From Mucilaginibacter sp. (lineage in GTDB: Bacteria; Bacteroidota; Bacteroidia; Sphingobacteriales; Sphingobacteriaceae): a stretch of 64,000 bases of DNA. The DNA lies in the NCBI RefSeq assembly GCF_025359345.1, contig NZ_JANYGQ010000028.1, positions 186,001 to 250,000 on the forward strand, read 5' to 3'. The notes under the pieces are model-generated. The model worked only from the letters and a program-made list of their open reading frames with translations. It did no database searches and was not told the DNA's origin. Positions 48,541 through 58,187 of the stretch are shown here, piece after piece (position 1 is the stretch's first letter; each line of letters begins with the position of its first letter). Made by a program: the position numbers and the translations under genes.

Positions 48541-51500
48541 ATGGGGAAACGTTTACTTTTTTTTATCGTTTTAAGTTTAGTGGCGTTTAATAGTTACGCG
48601 CAACGGCCACTCACTGATAGCAGGCAGAGTAGTGTTTATACCTATGTCTATAAGCTAGACCCGTTGGATATTCAGAGTTTTTATACCCACCCGGGTAAAG
48701 AACCGGACGAGAGGATTTTTCACACTGTGGTTGATTCTATCAAAACCGATAAAAACTGGGAAAACAATCTGCCACCGGGCAATTATCTTAAAGTGTATGC
48801 TTTTAAAAACAAGCTTGAGTATACGTTGATAGAAAATCACTCCGCTTTTTTAAAGCTGATGCACAATAATTACGACCTGCGTTTTATTTTGCTGGATAGG
48901 ACCGGGAAACCTGTAATAAATGCTACGGCACTGGTGAATGGCAGGCCTGTACCCTATGATAGTAAAAGCGACTTATATCATACAGCCTATTCACAAAAGG
49001 ATACTTTATTAAGAGTTGACTATGCTGGCGTGGTGAATTATTTTTCAATAAAGCAGTATCAAAATTATAACTATCGCCGCCATTGGTTCAAGCGGACGTG
49101 GTACAAAGTGAAAAACAAGTTCAGGAAACGCAATTACTATGCTTATCAGCTACGGCAAATGAATAAGTATACTGGGTTTATGATATTTAATAAACCTATT
49201 TATAAGCCACACGATACAGTGAAATTTAAAGCTTTTATATTAAACAGCGGATCGAAAAAAGCAATTACAGCCCCGCAATTATTGGTTAGATTAAGGGAGG
49301 GCCGCGACGATGACGGTAAAATATTGGGGCGCGTGAACAACTACCGCAATGGTGGTTACGAATATTCGTTTGTATTAAACGATAGTTTAAAGCTTTCGCT
49401 CGACAATGAATACGTTATTAGCCTCGAAGACATTTCGAGCGCGAAATATAATCTTGATAAATATGAAGGCAACAAGTCTGACGAAGAATTTCTTGCACAG
49501 CGAAAAGTTTACTTTTCAGGAAATTTCAGGTACGAAGAGTATGAATTAAAAGCTATCCACTTTAGCGTGCGCACCGATAAAAAGGAACACGGGCCAGGCA
49601 ATCCGCTAGCAATATACCTGAAAGCCGTCGATGAAAACGATTTACCCGTGCCCGATGGCCGGATTAGGTTAACGCTTACAACCACCAGCGTAGCGCCATT
49701 TAAAACCAGGCATGTGTTTGCGCCCGATACCTTATGGGAACACAAGATGCCGCTTGACCCGATTGGCGAAACAAAAATTGTTATACCTGATTCTATTTTC
49801 CCCAAAGCTAATATTAGTTACCATATCGACGCTGATTTTTTGAACGCTAATAATGAGCTTCAGAGTGCCGGAAGCGATGCGAGTTTCACCTACGACAAGT
49901 ACAGGGTTAACCTGGTGCTCAGTGCAGATACCCTTTTGGCAACCTACACCGTTTATGGCAAGGAAAGCAAAATACCTGCAGTTATCAGCGCGGTAAACGA
50001 ACAACACGACACCATCTCGAAAATAAAAGCTACGCTGCCTTACAAATTGCTTTTTAATGCAAATGCTACAAGCTACAACGTGCAAACGAATAGCACGGAC
50101 AACGATATTGACCTTAAAGACAGCGCCGGTAATGTAAGTCTGTCGGGATATCGCACACCAGATTCGTTATTTGTAAAAATAAGTAACGAGCGAAAGCTTG
50201 AATTGTGGTATTCTGTTTTTTGCGGCGATAAATTAATTGACGAAGGGAAAACGCTTGGGCCGTTTTACAAGTACCCTTATAAGGGTGCGGATAACATTAC
50301 GTTTATTGTAAATTATATATGGGGAGGGGAGCCTAAAAAGGAACAAGCTTCGATACCGGTTTCGGATAATGTGCTTACCATTAATGTAAAGCAGCCGGTA
50401 TCAGTTTATCCCGGTCAGCAGGCACAAACTAGTATCGTGGTAACCGACAATAAAGGGAAGCCTGTCGCAAATGCCGATATAACGGCCTGGTCGCTAACCC
50501 GTAAGTTTGATTATACGGCGCCGCTGGTGCCATACCTTGATAAGGCGCGTAAAAGTAAAACATACATAAATCCATACGAAGTTATTAGGTTGCGGGATAA
50601 TGGCGACATGCCATTAAACTGGGCGCGCCTGAGCCGGGATATGGGGCTGGATAGCATAGTGTTTTACCAATTTACGCACCCTAAAACATTATTCAGGATA
50701 GAAGAACCTACGGCAGACACCATTACACAAATAGCACCTTTTGTGGTTAAGGGCGGTGATGTTATACCGGTACACATCCTTTACATTGATAACCGCCCCG
50801 TGTATTTTAGCCAGGCCGAACAATTACAGCGATACAGTTTCAGGGTTACACCGGGCAGGCACACCATCGGTTTCAGAACGGTAAACCAAAGCATAAAGAT
50901 AGATTCTGTGAACGTGGAGCGGTCGAAAAAGCTGATCTTAAGCGTTAACGCGGATACAGACGTGAACCATAACCTATCATTTCAAAAAGCTCCGGATACG
51001 CTTAGTAATTACGAAGCACAGTTGGTGAACAAATACCTGGTTACAGTTGTAAATAATTTTAACCAGAAAATGGCGACCCTGGAACAGGGCGATAATGTAA
51101 TTTTATTAAATCCTAATATTTACGGCAATAAAAACATACTTGCCGGCCCGTTAGGCGACAATTATGCGGTGTTTAATTTACGCAACGAAAAGCCCCTGTT
51201 GTTTTTAACAGAACCGGGCTATTCCTATCTTTTTGAACCGGGGCTTTTAAAACAAAAAAGTATCCCAACGCCGTTTCCATTCAAAAGAGACCTGTTTTTT
51301 ATAAATGGAACCGACGATTATAAGCAATACCCGCTCACTGCCCCGGAAGCGGATACATTATGGCAGCAATTTCTCGAGTTACGCAGCAATACCCGGGAAC
51401 TTTTTTTGAACAAGCCTGTTGCCGATAAATTAACCGGGCGCCTCAATATTAAACTGCAGGCTAAATACCCGTTTATAAAAAATGTAATTATATACAGGTA

Positions 51501-54369
51501 TGACGATCCTGATTATATCAGGGTTTATCCCGGTCATACCACTGATTTTGGGGCGCTTGGTGTTGGGGAATACAGGCTGTTCTTTCTGCTCCGGGGCAAT
51601 AGCTATGATATTGTTGACAGCATAATTATCAAGCCGCACGGTAATAATTTTTATGACATTAACGTGTGCGCATCGCATGTAAAAGATTCAGTAAGCATCA
51701 AAATAAACAACACCATCAATTCGCGTACAGGGAAATACAATGCAAACGACAGTAATATTGAAAACGACGCACTTAAGTTAAAAGAGGCATTTAACGATAA
51801 ATATTTCGATGAAAGCGAGTTTGGGACCATGATGGCCGGCCGGGTTATCGGCAGCGATGACCGGCAACCCATTATAGGATGCATGGTAAGGGTAAAGGGC
51901 ACCAACAAAGGAACGGTAACAGACGTTAATGGTGTATTCAGGCTTAGGGTACCTAAATCGGGGAAACTTTATATATCCTACCTTGGCTACAAAACACGTG
52001 AGGTTGCTATCGAACCCGGCGTTTCATCAAATATAGTCCTCGACCCCGCCAGTTCGTCGTTAAACGAGGTTGTAGTCACCGGCTACGCTTCGGTCAGGAG
52101 AAAGGATATTGTAGGGGCTGTACAAATGTTGCAGGGACAAGCGTCGGGCGTATATCTTGAACAAGGAGCGCCCGGGTCTGGTGCGAACGTAGTTATACGG
52201 GGAATTTCAAGTTTCCCGGGCGGAAAACCCCTGATTGTTGTGGATGGGATGGTGGTAGCCAGCATGGATGGTATCAATCCAAATGATGTAGCCGAGATAA
52301 GCACATTAAAGGATGCCGCCGCAACCGCTTTATATGGTGTATCTGCAGCAAACGGCGTTATTATTATCAATACAAAAAGAAAAGCAAGTGTATCACAAAC
52401 TAAATCCGACCCGATCCAACAATCCTCCGAACAATCCATCCGCAAAAACTTCTCCGACTACGCCTATTGGCAACCAAAACTTACCACCGACGAAAACGGC
52501 AAAGCCAGCTTTACCACAGTTTTCCCTGATGATATTACCAACTGGCGTACTTTTGTAATCGGCATAAATGGCAACCGGCAATCGGGATTTGTGGAAAATC
52601 AAATTAAATCGTTTAAGCCGCTCAGCGCCGCGTTCCTGGCACCGTTGTTTGCGGTTGAGAGCGATGAGCTAAGCGCGCTGGGTAAAGTGTCGAACTATAA
52701 TACTGATGCGGCCAAACTAACCCGTACATTTATTTATAATGGCAAACAGGTTAAGCAGGATGTTTTGGAAGTTAAAAACTCCAAAATCGACACCCTTAAC
52801 CTCACCGCCGCCAATACCGACAGCCTTACTTTTGAGTACACCATAAAACGCGATAACGGCTATTTCGATGGCGAGCTGCGCAAAGTGCCGGTAATTAAAC
52901 AGGGTGTACAGGAAACCATCGGTGTGTTTGAAGCCTTAAACGGCGATACCACGGTAAACCTAAAATTCGACGCCGCAAAAGGGCCGGTGACCTTCCACGC
53001 CGAAGCGTCGGTGCTGCCGGCATTGATGGCTGAAACCGAAAAGCTGCGTGCCTACAAGTATTTATGCAACGAGCAGCTTGCCTCCAAACTAAAAGGACTG
53101 CTGATGCAAAAACGCATCAAAAAGTTTTTGGGCGAGGAATTTAAATATGAGAAAAATATAAACGAAGTAATTAAAAAACTGCAGGAAAACCGCAAAAGCC
53201 AGGGCACCTGGGGCTGGTGGAAAGACAGCGATGAGGAATTATGGATAAGCCTGCATGTTATTGAAGCTTTGGTTGATGCGCAAAAAGATGGTTATCAAAT
53301 TCAATTGGATAAACAAAAACTAACTGATTACCTGGTTTACCAAATGGAAAGCTATAAGGGCCAGGATAAACTGGTTTGCCTCGAGCTGCTGCACCGGCTG
53401 GACGCTAAAGTTGACTACCCCAAATATTTCGCCATAATTGAAAAGGAAAACACTGCGATAGCAAAAAAAATAAACGGGGATACTCCATCAGGCTATGATA
53501 ACTTGAGGCTGATGCTACTGAGGCAGGATGACGGCCAAACCATTAAGCTGGACAGCCTGCTGGCCGCGGAACACCACACCCTATTTGGCAATATTTATTG
53601 GGGCGAGGACAGCTACCGCTTTTTCGACAACAGCATACAGCTGACGGTGCTTGCCTACAAAATCATAAAAAACGAAGGCAAACATAACAACCTGTTACCC
53701 AAAATACAGGCTTACTTTTTAGAGCAGCGTAAAGAAGGGGAGTGGCGCAATACCTACGAATCTGCCCTGATACTGGGAACCATTTTACCTGATGTGCTCA
53801 CCAGCGATAAGCAAACCAAACCTTCGGCTTTAATATTGTCCGGTGCAAAGACCGAAACGGTTACCAAATTTCCCTATACCGCCAATATAACCGGTAACCA
53901 GCTTTCCATCGGTAAAACCGGTACGCTTCCTGTTTACATTACCGGTTACCAGCAGTTTTGGAACACGAAGCCGGAAAAGGTTAGCAAAGACTTTACGGTT
54001 AATACCTGGTTCGAGAGAAAAGAAACCCGCCTAACTAAACTAAACGGCGGCCAGCCTGTACTGTTAAAAGCCGAAGTAACCGCCAAAGGCGATGCCGATT
54101 TTGTGATGATTGAAATACCTATCCCGGCGGGCTGCTCGTACGAAAGCAAAGAACAAAGCTGGCAAAATAACGAAGTGCATCGCGAATATTTTAAAGAGAA
54201 AGTAAGCATATTTTGCCGCAAGCTAAAACAGGGAAAATATGAGTTTACTGTAAATCTTATTCCACGCTACGACGGTAAATACACGCTTAACCCAGCCAAA
54301 GCTGAGATGATGTATTTCCCGGTGTTTTATGGTAGGGAAGGGATGAAGAAGGTTGTAGTTGGGGAATAA
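48541..54369 (+). CDS. Alpha-2-macroglobulin-like protein with embedded TonB-plug module
   Basis: The ATG at 48541 is chosen since MGKRLLFFIVLSLVAFNSYA is a clean signal peptide; an ATG at 48487 adds only a polar extension. The product is 1942 residues. Macroglobulin-type beta domains fill about 30-1090 (MG2-like IFNKPIYKPHDTVKFKAFIL). At about 1097-1175 is a carboxypeptidase-regulatory-like domain (AGRVIGSDDRQPIIGCMVRV). At about 1176-1280 is a SusC-type TonB plug (LNEVVVTGYASVRRKDIVGA, VDGMVVASMDGINPNDVAEI, ALYGVSAANGVIIINTKR) but no barrel. Then the A2M domain (AYWQPKLTTDENGKASFTTV) and a helical barrel-like part with C1509-N-E-Q, a CxEQ thioester motif. It probably sits in the periplasm or outer membrane. 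Role unknown; A2M relatives trap proteases. Confidence 0.85.
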   Translation: MGKRLLFFIVLSLVAFNSYAQRPLTDSRQSSVYTYVYKLDPLDIQSFYTHPGKEPDERIFHTVVDSIKTDKNWENNLPPGNYLKVYAFKNKLEYTLIENHSAFLKLMHNNYDLRFILLDRTGKPVINATALVNGRPVPYDSKSDLYHTAYSQKDTLLRVDYAGVVNYFSIKQYQNYNYRRHWFKRTWYKVKNKFRKRNYYAYQLRQMNKYTGFMIFNKPIYKPHDTVKFKAFILNSGSKKAITAPQLLVRLREGRDDDGKILGRVNNYRNGGYEYSFVLNDSLKLSLDNEYVISLEDISSAKYNLDKYEGNKSDEEFLAQRKVYFSGNFRYEEYELKAIHFSVRTDKKEHGPGNPLAIYLKAVDENDLPVPDGRIRLTLTTTSVAPFKTRHVFAPDTLWEHKMPLDPIGETKIVIPDSIFPKANISYHIDADFLNANNELQSAGSDASFTYDKYRVNLVLSADTLLATYTVYGKESKIPAVISAVNEQHDTISKIKATLPYKLLFNANATSYNVQTNSTDNDIDLKDSAGNVSLSGYRTPDSLFVKISNERKLELWYSVFCGDKLIDEGKTLGPFYKYPYKGADNITFIVNYIWGGEPKKEQASIPVSDNVLTINVKQPVSVYPGQQAQTSIVVTDNKGKPVANADITAWSLTRKFDYTAPLVPYLDKARKSKTYINPYEVIRLRDNGDMPLNWARLSRDMGLDSIVFYQFTHPKTLFRIEEPTADTITQIAPFVVKGGDVIPVHILYIDNRPVYFSQAEQLQRYSFRVTPGRHTIGFRTVNQSIKIDSVNVERSKKLILSVNADTDVNHNLSFQKAPDTLSNYEAQLVNKYLVTVVNNFNQKMATLEQGDNVILLNPNIYGNKNILAGPLGDNYAVFNLRNEKPLLFLTEPGYSYLFEPGLLKQKSIPTPFPFKRDLFFINGTDDYKQYPLTAPEADTLWQQFLELRSNTRELFLNKPVADKLTGRLNIKLQAKYPFIKNVIIYRYDDPDYIRVYPGHTTDFGALGVGEYRLFFLLRGNSYDIVDSIIIKPHGNNFYDINVCASHVKDSVSIKINNTINSRTGKYNANDSNIENDALKLKEAFNDKYFDESEFGTMMAGRVIGSDDRQPIIGCMVRVKGTNKGTVTDVNGVFRLRVPKSGKLYISYLGYKTREVAIEPGVSSNIVLDPASSSLNEVVVTGYASVRRKDIVGAVQMLQGQASGVYLEQGAPGSGANVVIRGISSFPGGKPLIVVDGMVVASMDGINPNDVAEISTLKDAAATALYGVSAANGVIIINTKRKASVSQTKSDPIQQSSEQSIRKNFSDYAYWQPKLTTDENGKASFTTVFPDDITNWRTFVIGINGNRQSGFVENQIKSFKPLSAAFLAPLFAVESDELSALGKVSNYNTDAAKLTRTFIYNGKQVKQDVLEVKNSKIDTLNLTAANTDSLTFEYTIKRDNGYFDGELRKVPVIKQGVQETIGVFEALNGDTTVNLKFDAAKGPVTFHAEASVLPALMAETEKLRAYKYLCNEQLASKLKGLLMQKRIKKFLGEEFKYEKNINEVIKKLQENRKSQGTWGWWKDSDEELWISLHVIEALVDAQKDGYQIQLDKQKLTDYLVYQMESYKGQDKLVCLELLHRLDAKVDYPKYFAIIEKENTAIAKKINGDTPSGYDNLRLMLLRQDDGQTIKLDSLLAAEHHTLFGNIYWGEDSYRFFDNSIQLTVLAYKIIKNEGKHNNLLPKIQAYFLEQRKEGEWRNTYESALILGTILPDVLTSDKQTKPSALILSGAKTETVTKFPYTANITGNQLSIGKTGTLPVYITGYQQFWNTKPEKVSKDFTVNTWFERKETRLTKLNGGQPVLLKAEVTAKGDADFVMIEIPIPAGCSYESKEQSWQNNEVHREYFKEKVSIFCRKLKQGKYEFTVNLIPRYDGKYTLNPAKAEMMYFPVFYGREGMKKVVVGE

Positions 54370-54387
54370 TTGTGGTTAATTTGAGTT

Positions 54388-54837
54388 ATGAATTTACTTA
54401 GATGGATATTGGGTATTCCTTTGTCATTATCAATAACCTTTGGCTTAATTGTTCTCTTTGTAGAATTAAATGTTGCCAATGAGCTTACTTCCCATAATTT
54501 TTATTTTTATCTCGCATATCACCTGTTTTTAACAATTAGCTCTTTTTCTCTTTGCGTCTTTTTGTCATGCTTATTTATTCCTCATACCAAAAAAATTGCT
54601 GGCCTTATAACTGTCGTCATTGTATTTGCCCTCGCCGTTTGCGGTTTTTATATTAATACTAAGGATGAGTATTATCAAGGCATCACCCTTCAGTTTGCGA
54701 TAAATTATGTGGGCATATTTATAGGTCTGCTAATAGGATTTTATATTAGCTATGAAAAATTTAAAAACAAGGGTTGGCACAAACTCAATGAACAAAATAG
54801 TTATCAGCACGGTCAGGAAGATAAGCCTACTTTTTAA
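54388..54837 (+). CDS. Small membrane protein, unknown function
   Basis: A 149-residue protein with four predicted membrane helices: about 4-27 (LRWILGIPLSLSITFGLIVL), 40-66 (FYFYLAYHLFLTISSFSLCV then FLSCLFI), 71-90 (IAGLITVVIVFALAVCGFYI) and 102-124 (LQFAINYVGIFIGLLIGFYI). A polar tail follows. It starts 18 bases after the giant A2M-like gene, so it may be cotranscribed. No recognised family, no conserved catalytic residues. Composition is noticeably more A/T-rich than the flanking genes. Confidence 0.65.
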   Translation: MNLLRWILGIPLSLSITFGLIVLFVELNVANELTSHNFYFYLAYHLFLTISSFSLCVFLSCLFIPHTKKIAGLITVVIVFALAVCGFYINTKDEYYQGITLQFAINYVGIFIGLLIGFYISYEKFKNKGWHKLNEQNSYQHGQEDKPTF

Positions 54838-55166
54838 AAAATTCACCGCTCACATATTCAACCCAACTTACCTGATCCAAGATATATTTCACAATATCCG
54901 GATAACACTTCCAGGTCCTTTTTAAAATCATTTTAAAAGACCGGCATCTTATTTACAATTTAACAATTTTGGGTTTACCGGTAGTTAATTTTTGTTCCAT
55001 ATTGCGTTTAGGTCTTTTGTTTGTAATTATTTGATTACAAGTGTTTTGCGTGTTTTATTGTAATAAGTCATTTATTTGTTTCTTTACAATTCATAACATC
55101 CAGTTTATTTTTTGCTAATAGTTAAATTGTTGTTTTGACACTAAATAGGTCAACTCAACTCAAACT
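54838..55166. other. 329-base AT-rich upstream region of the SusCD operon
   Basis: No gene found. The stretch is very T-rich with several TTTG and TTATTTG strings (55010-55100), but no core with correct spacing stands out, so the promoter of the SusC gene is not called. A weak inverted pair GTAATTATTTGATTAC is present at about 55025-55040 and may be an operator, at low confidence. Confidence 0.35.
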
Positions 55167-58166
55167 ATGGAAAAAATGTACAACCAGATTTTGCGGGCTT
55201 TTATCAAATCGAAACATAAAGCCCGGTTTCTGCTGTTAATCATGCTGTTCGCTTTAACGGCGTCAGCACAGCAATCAAAGGTAATCAGCGGGACTGTTAC
55301 CGATGAAAAGAACTTACCGCTGCCCGGCGTTATCATAACAGCAAAGGGCTCCGGCAAAAGCGCATCCAGCGATGGTAATGGAAAATTCTCAATCCAGGTG
55401 AATGGCCCGGATGATGTTATTCATTTTAACTTTTTAGGATATGTAGCAAAGGACGTGCCCGCCGGTGACGGTGTTTTGAATGTTACTCTTTTACCCGACA
55501 CCAAACAACTGAAAGATGTCGTTGTAATTGGCTATGGCACAGCAAGCCGCAAGGATGTTACCGGCGCCATTACATCATTAAAAGCCGAAGACTTTAACCT
55601 GGGTGTAATAACAACCCCGGCCGAATTGTTGCAAGGCAAAGTGGCAGGTCTGAACGTTACCAAGAGCGGCGACCCTAACAAACAGCCTGCAACAATTCTG
55701 CGTGGGCCCTCAACCCTGCGCGAGGGTGCTGCACAGGAGCCTTTTTATGTAATTGATGGTGTGCCCGGCGCTTCAATTGATTTATTGGCACCAGACGATA
55801 TCGAAAGTATTGATGTTTTAAAAGATGCTTCTTCAACAGCCATATACGGATCAAGGGCTGCTAATGGTGTAATTATCGTTACCACCAAAAGGGCAAAAAC
55901 CGGTCAAACAAGGTTAAACTACAGCGCCTATGTGGCGATGGAAAACGTATCGAAAAAAATTGATATGCTGACTGCCGACCAGTTGCGAAAATATTTGAGC
56001 GATAACGGCGTAAAACCGCTTGCCAAGCCGATTGATGATGACGGCTCAAATACTAACTGGCAAAACCTGGTGGAGAGGAGAGGCTATTCTCAAAATCACA
56101 ATTTATCCTACGGGGGCGCATCTAAAAGTGCTGATTATGGTGCAAGTGTTAACTATTTAAAAAACGAAGGTGTATTAATAAACACCAGCCTCGAACGTAC
56201 TATTTTCAGGGGGTATATTAACCAGCGCTTTTTTGATGACAAGTTAAAGCTGGGTATTACGTTGACAAACAGCGTTACCAACAACAAAGACATCCCGCAG
56301 GGAAACGTGTTGCCGGGTATGCTGTTTTATTTGCCTACGGTAAGTCCGTTTAACCCCGATGGCAGCTACAAGGAAAACTATACCCGCACCGGTAGCGGGC
56401 CTTTAAACCCACTATCGCTGGCAAACAACAACAGTATTAAAACCAACGATAATAAAACCTTAATAAACGGCATTGCACAGGTTGATATCTTGCCTGGCTT
56501 AAGGTTTACGCTTACGGGATCGACCCAAAAAGATCAAAACAATATCAATGTTTACGAAAACAGCCATTCGGGCCTGGCAGTTGGAGCCGGCGGCGTAGCT
56601 AACAGAACAGCGTTTTTAAACACAAGCAGTGTTTTTGAATCGTACTTTAACTACGACAAGGAATTTGGCCAGCACAGCATTAAGTTGTTGGCAGGTTATT
56701 CGTATCAGCAGGACAAAACCAATGACGGTTTTGGTGTGCAGACACAGAACTTTTCGAACGATAACTTAACGTATAACAATCTGTTTTTGTCAAACCCTTC
56801 TTCGCTGTCGCAGGTAGCTTTTAACCCGAATGTGATATCAACATTGAGGTTGATATCTTACTACGGTCGTGCGCAATACCAGTTTGGCGATAAGTATTTG
56901 TTACAGGCATCGCTCAGGGACGACGGTTCGTCGGCATTTGGTAGAAATAACCGTTACGGCTTGTTCCCTGCGGTATCTGCCGGCTGGAGAATTATCAACG
57001 AAAAATTCATGGAAAGCATGCCGGTTATCAGCGACCTGAAATTAAGGGCAGGTTATGGCGTGTCGGGTAACAGCTTAGGCTTTAACGCATTTTCGGCATT
57101 GCTTATTTATGGAACCCCTCCCGGGAACAGCAAATTCCTGTACAACGGTAATATAACCAATGCTTTGGGCCCTGTAAGAAACGATAACCCGGATCTGAAA
57201 TGGGAAAGCACCGCTACCACCAACATCGGTTTAGACTTTGGTATATTAAAAAACCGAATCACAGGCTCCTTAGATTATTACATCAAGAAAACATCCGACT
57301 TGATTTATGACCAATACCTGGTATCAACTACCCAGTATTTTGTGCCTACAATTACTGCAAATGTTGGTAAAATAAAAAACACTGGTGTGGAGTTTGTAAT
57401 AAATGCGGTGCCGGTAAAAACTTCAGCATTTACCTGGAAAACTTCCTTCAATATCTCGCACAATAAAAACGTTGTCGAAACCTTATCAAACACGCTGTTT
57501 GCAACTCCATATATCCAGACTGCACAGTTAGGTGGCAAGGGCCAATCTGGTAACTATAGCCAGATAGTGCAACCAGGCGATGCTTTGGGTACCTTTTATT
57601 TATGGCACTATGTGGGTAAAAATGGCTCTGGAGTAAGTACTTATCAAAATGCTGCCGGGCAGGTGATAGCTACACAGCCTTTAACTACTGATCAAAGAGT
57701 AGCAGGAGACGCACAGCCTAAAGCAATTTACGGCTGGACCAACAGCTTTTTCTACAAAGGCTTTGATCTGAACTTCCTGGTTCGCGGCGTATGGGGCAAC
57801 AAAATTTTGAATGCTACCCTGGCCTCGCTGAACAACCCTGCGGATTCCAAAATACAAAACATCCCAAGATTTACCCTTGGCGAATCATTTAATGATATTA
57901 ACGGTTATTTAATATCCGATCGCTTTTTAGAGAGCGGCGCCTATTTACGCCTCGATAATGCCACACTTGGTTATACTATTAAACCAAAAATACAGGCTGT
58001 CAAAAGCATCCGCTTTTATCTATCAGCCAATAACGTTTTTATCATTACCAAATACAGGGGGATCGATCCTGAAGTTAATATCGGCGGCTTAACCCCCGGT
58101 ATCGACAACCAAAACTATTACCCGCGTACGCGGACCTTCATTTTTGGTTTAAATACATCGTTTTAA
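55167..58166 (+). CDS. SusC/RagA-type TonB-linked outer-membrane transporter
   Basis: A 999-residue protein. The signal peptide ends at about 36 (RFLLLIMLFALTASAQQ). The carboxypeptidase-regulatory-like domain (about 40-118, VISGTVTDEKNLPLPGVIIT) precedes DVVVIGYGTASRKDVTGAIT and the plug (about 125-245: LLQGKVAGLNVTKSGDPNKQ, LKDASSTAIYGSRAANGVII). The C-terminal barrel ends in TRTFIFGLNTSF with the terminal Phe expected of outer-membrane proteins. It imports a ligand handed over by the SusD partner encoded 21 bases downstream. It is shorter than many SusC proteins because it lacks an N-terminal signalling (STN) extension, so no anti-sigma partner is expected, and none is adjacent. Confidence 0.95.
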   Translation: MEKMYNQILRAFIKSKHKARFLLLIMLFALTASAQQSKVISGTVTDEKNLPLPGVIITAKGSGKSASSDGNGKFSIQVNGPDDVIHFNFLGYVAKDVPAGDGVLNVTLLPDTKQLKDVVVIGYGTASRKDVTGAITSLKAEDFNLGVITTPAELLQGKVAGLNVTKSGDPNKQPATILRGPSTLREGAAQEPFYVIDGVPGASIDLLAPDDIESIDVLKDASSTAIYGSRAANGVIIVTTKRAKTGQTRLNYSAYVAMENVSKKIDMLTADQLRKYLSDNGVKPLAKPIDDDGSNTNWQNLVERRGYSQNHNLSYGGASKSADYGASVNYLKNEGVLINTSLERTIFRGYINQRFFDDKLKLGITLTNSVTNNKDIPQGNVLPGMLFYLPTVSPFNPDGSYKENYTRTGSGPLNPLSLANNNSIKTNDNKTLINGIAQVDILPGLRFTLTGSTQKDQNNINVYENSHSGLAVGAGGVANRTAFLNTSSVFESYFNYDKEFGQHSIKLLAGYSYQQDKTNDGFGVQTQNFSNDNLTYNNLFLSNPSSLSQVAFNPNVISTLRLISYYGRAQYQFGDKYLLQASLRDDGSSAFGRNNRYGLFPAVSAGWRIINEKFMESMPVISDLKLRAGYGVSGNSLGFNAFSALLIYGTPPGNSKFLYNGNITNALGPVRNDNPDLKWESTATTNIGLDFGILKNRITGSLDYYIKKTSDLIYDQYLVSTTQYFVPTITANVGKIKNTGVEFVINAVPVKTSAFTWKTSFNISHNKNVVETLSNTLFATPYIQTAQLGGKGQSGNYSQIVQPGDALGTFYLWHYVGKNGSGVSTYQNAAGQVIATQPLTTDQRVAGDAQPKAIYGWTNSFFYKGFDLNFLVRGVWGNKILNATLASLNNPADSKIQNIPRFTLGESFNDINGYLISDRFLESGAYLRLDNATLGYTIKPKIQAVKSIRFYLSANNVFIITKYRGIDPEVNIGGLTPGIDNQNYYPRTRTFIFGLNTSF

Positions 58167-58187
58167 TAAAACTTCAACACAACAGAA

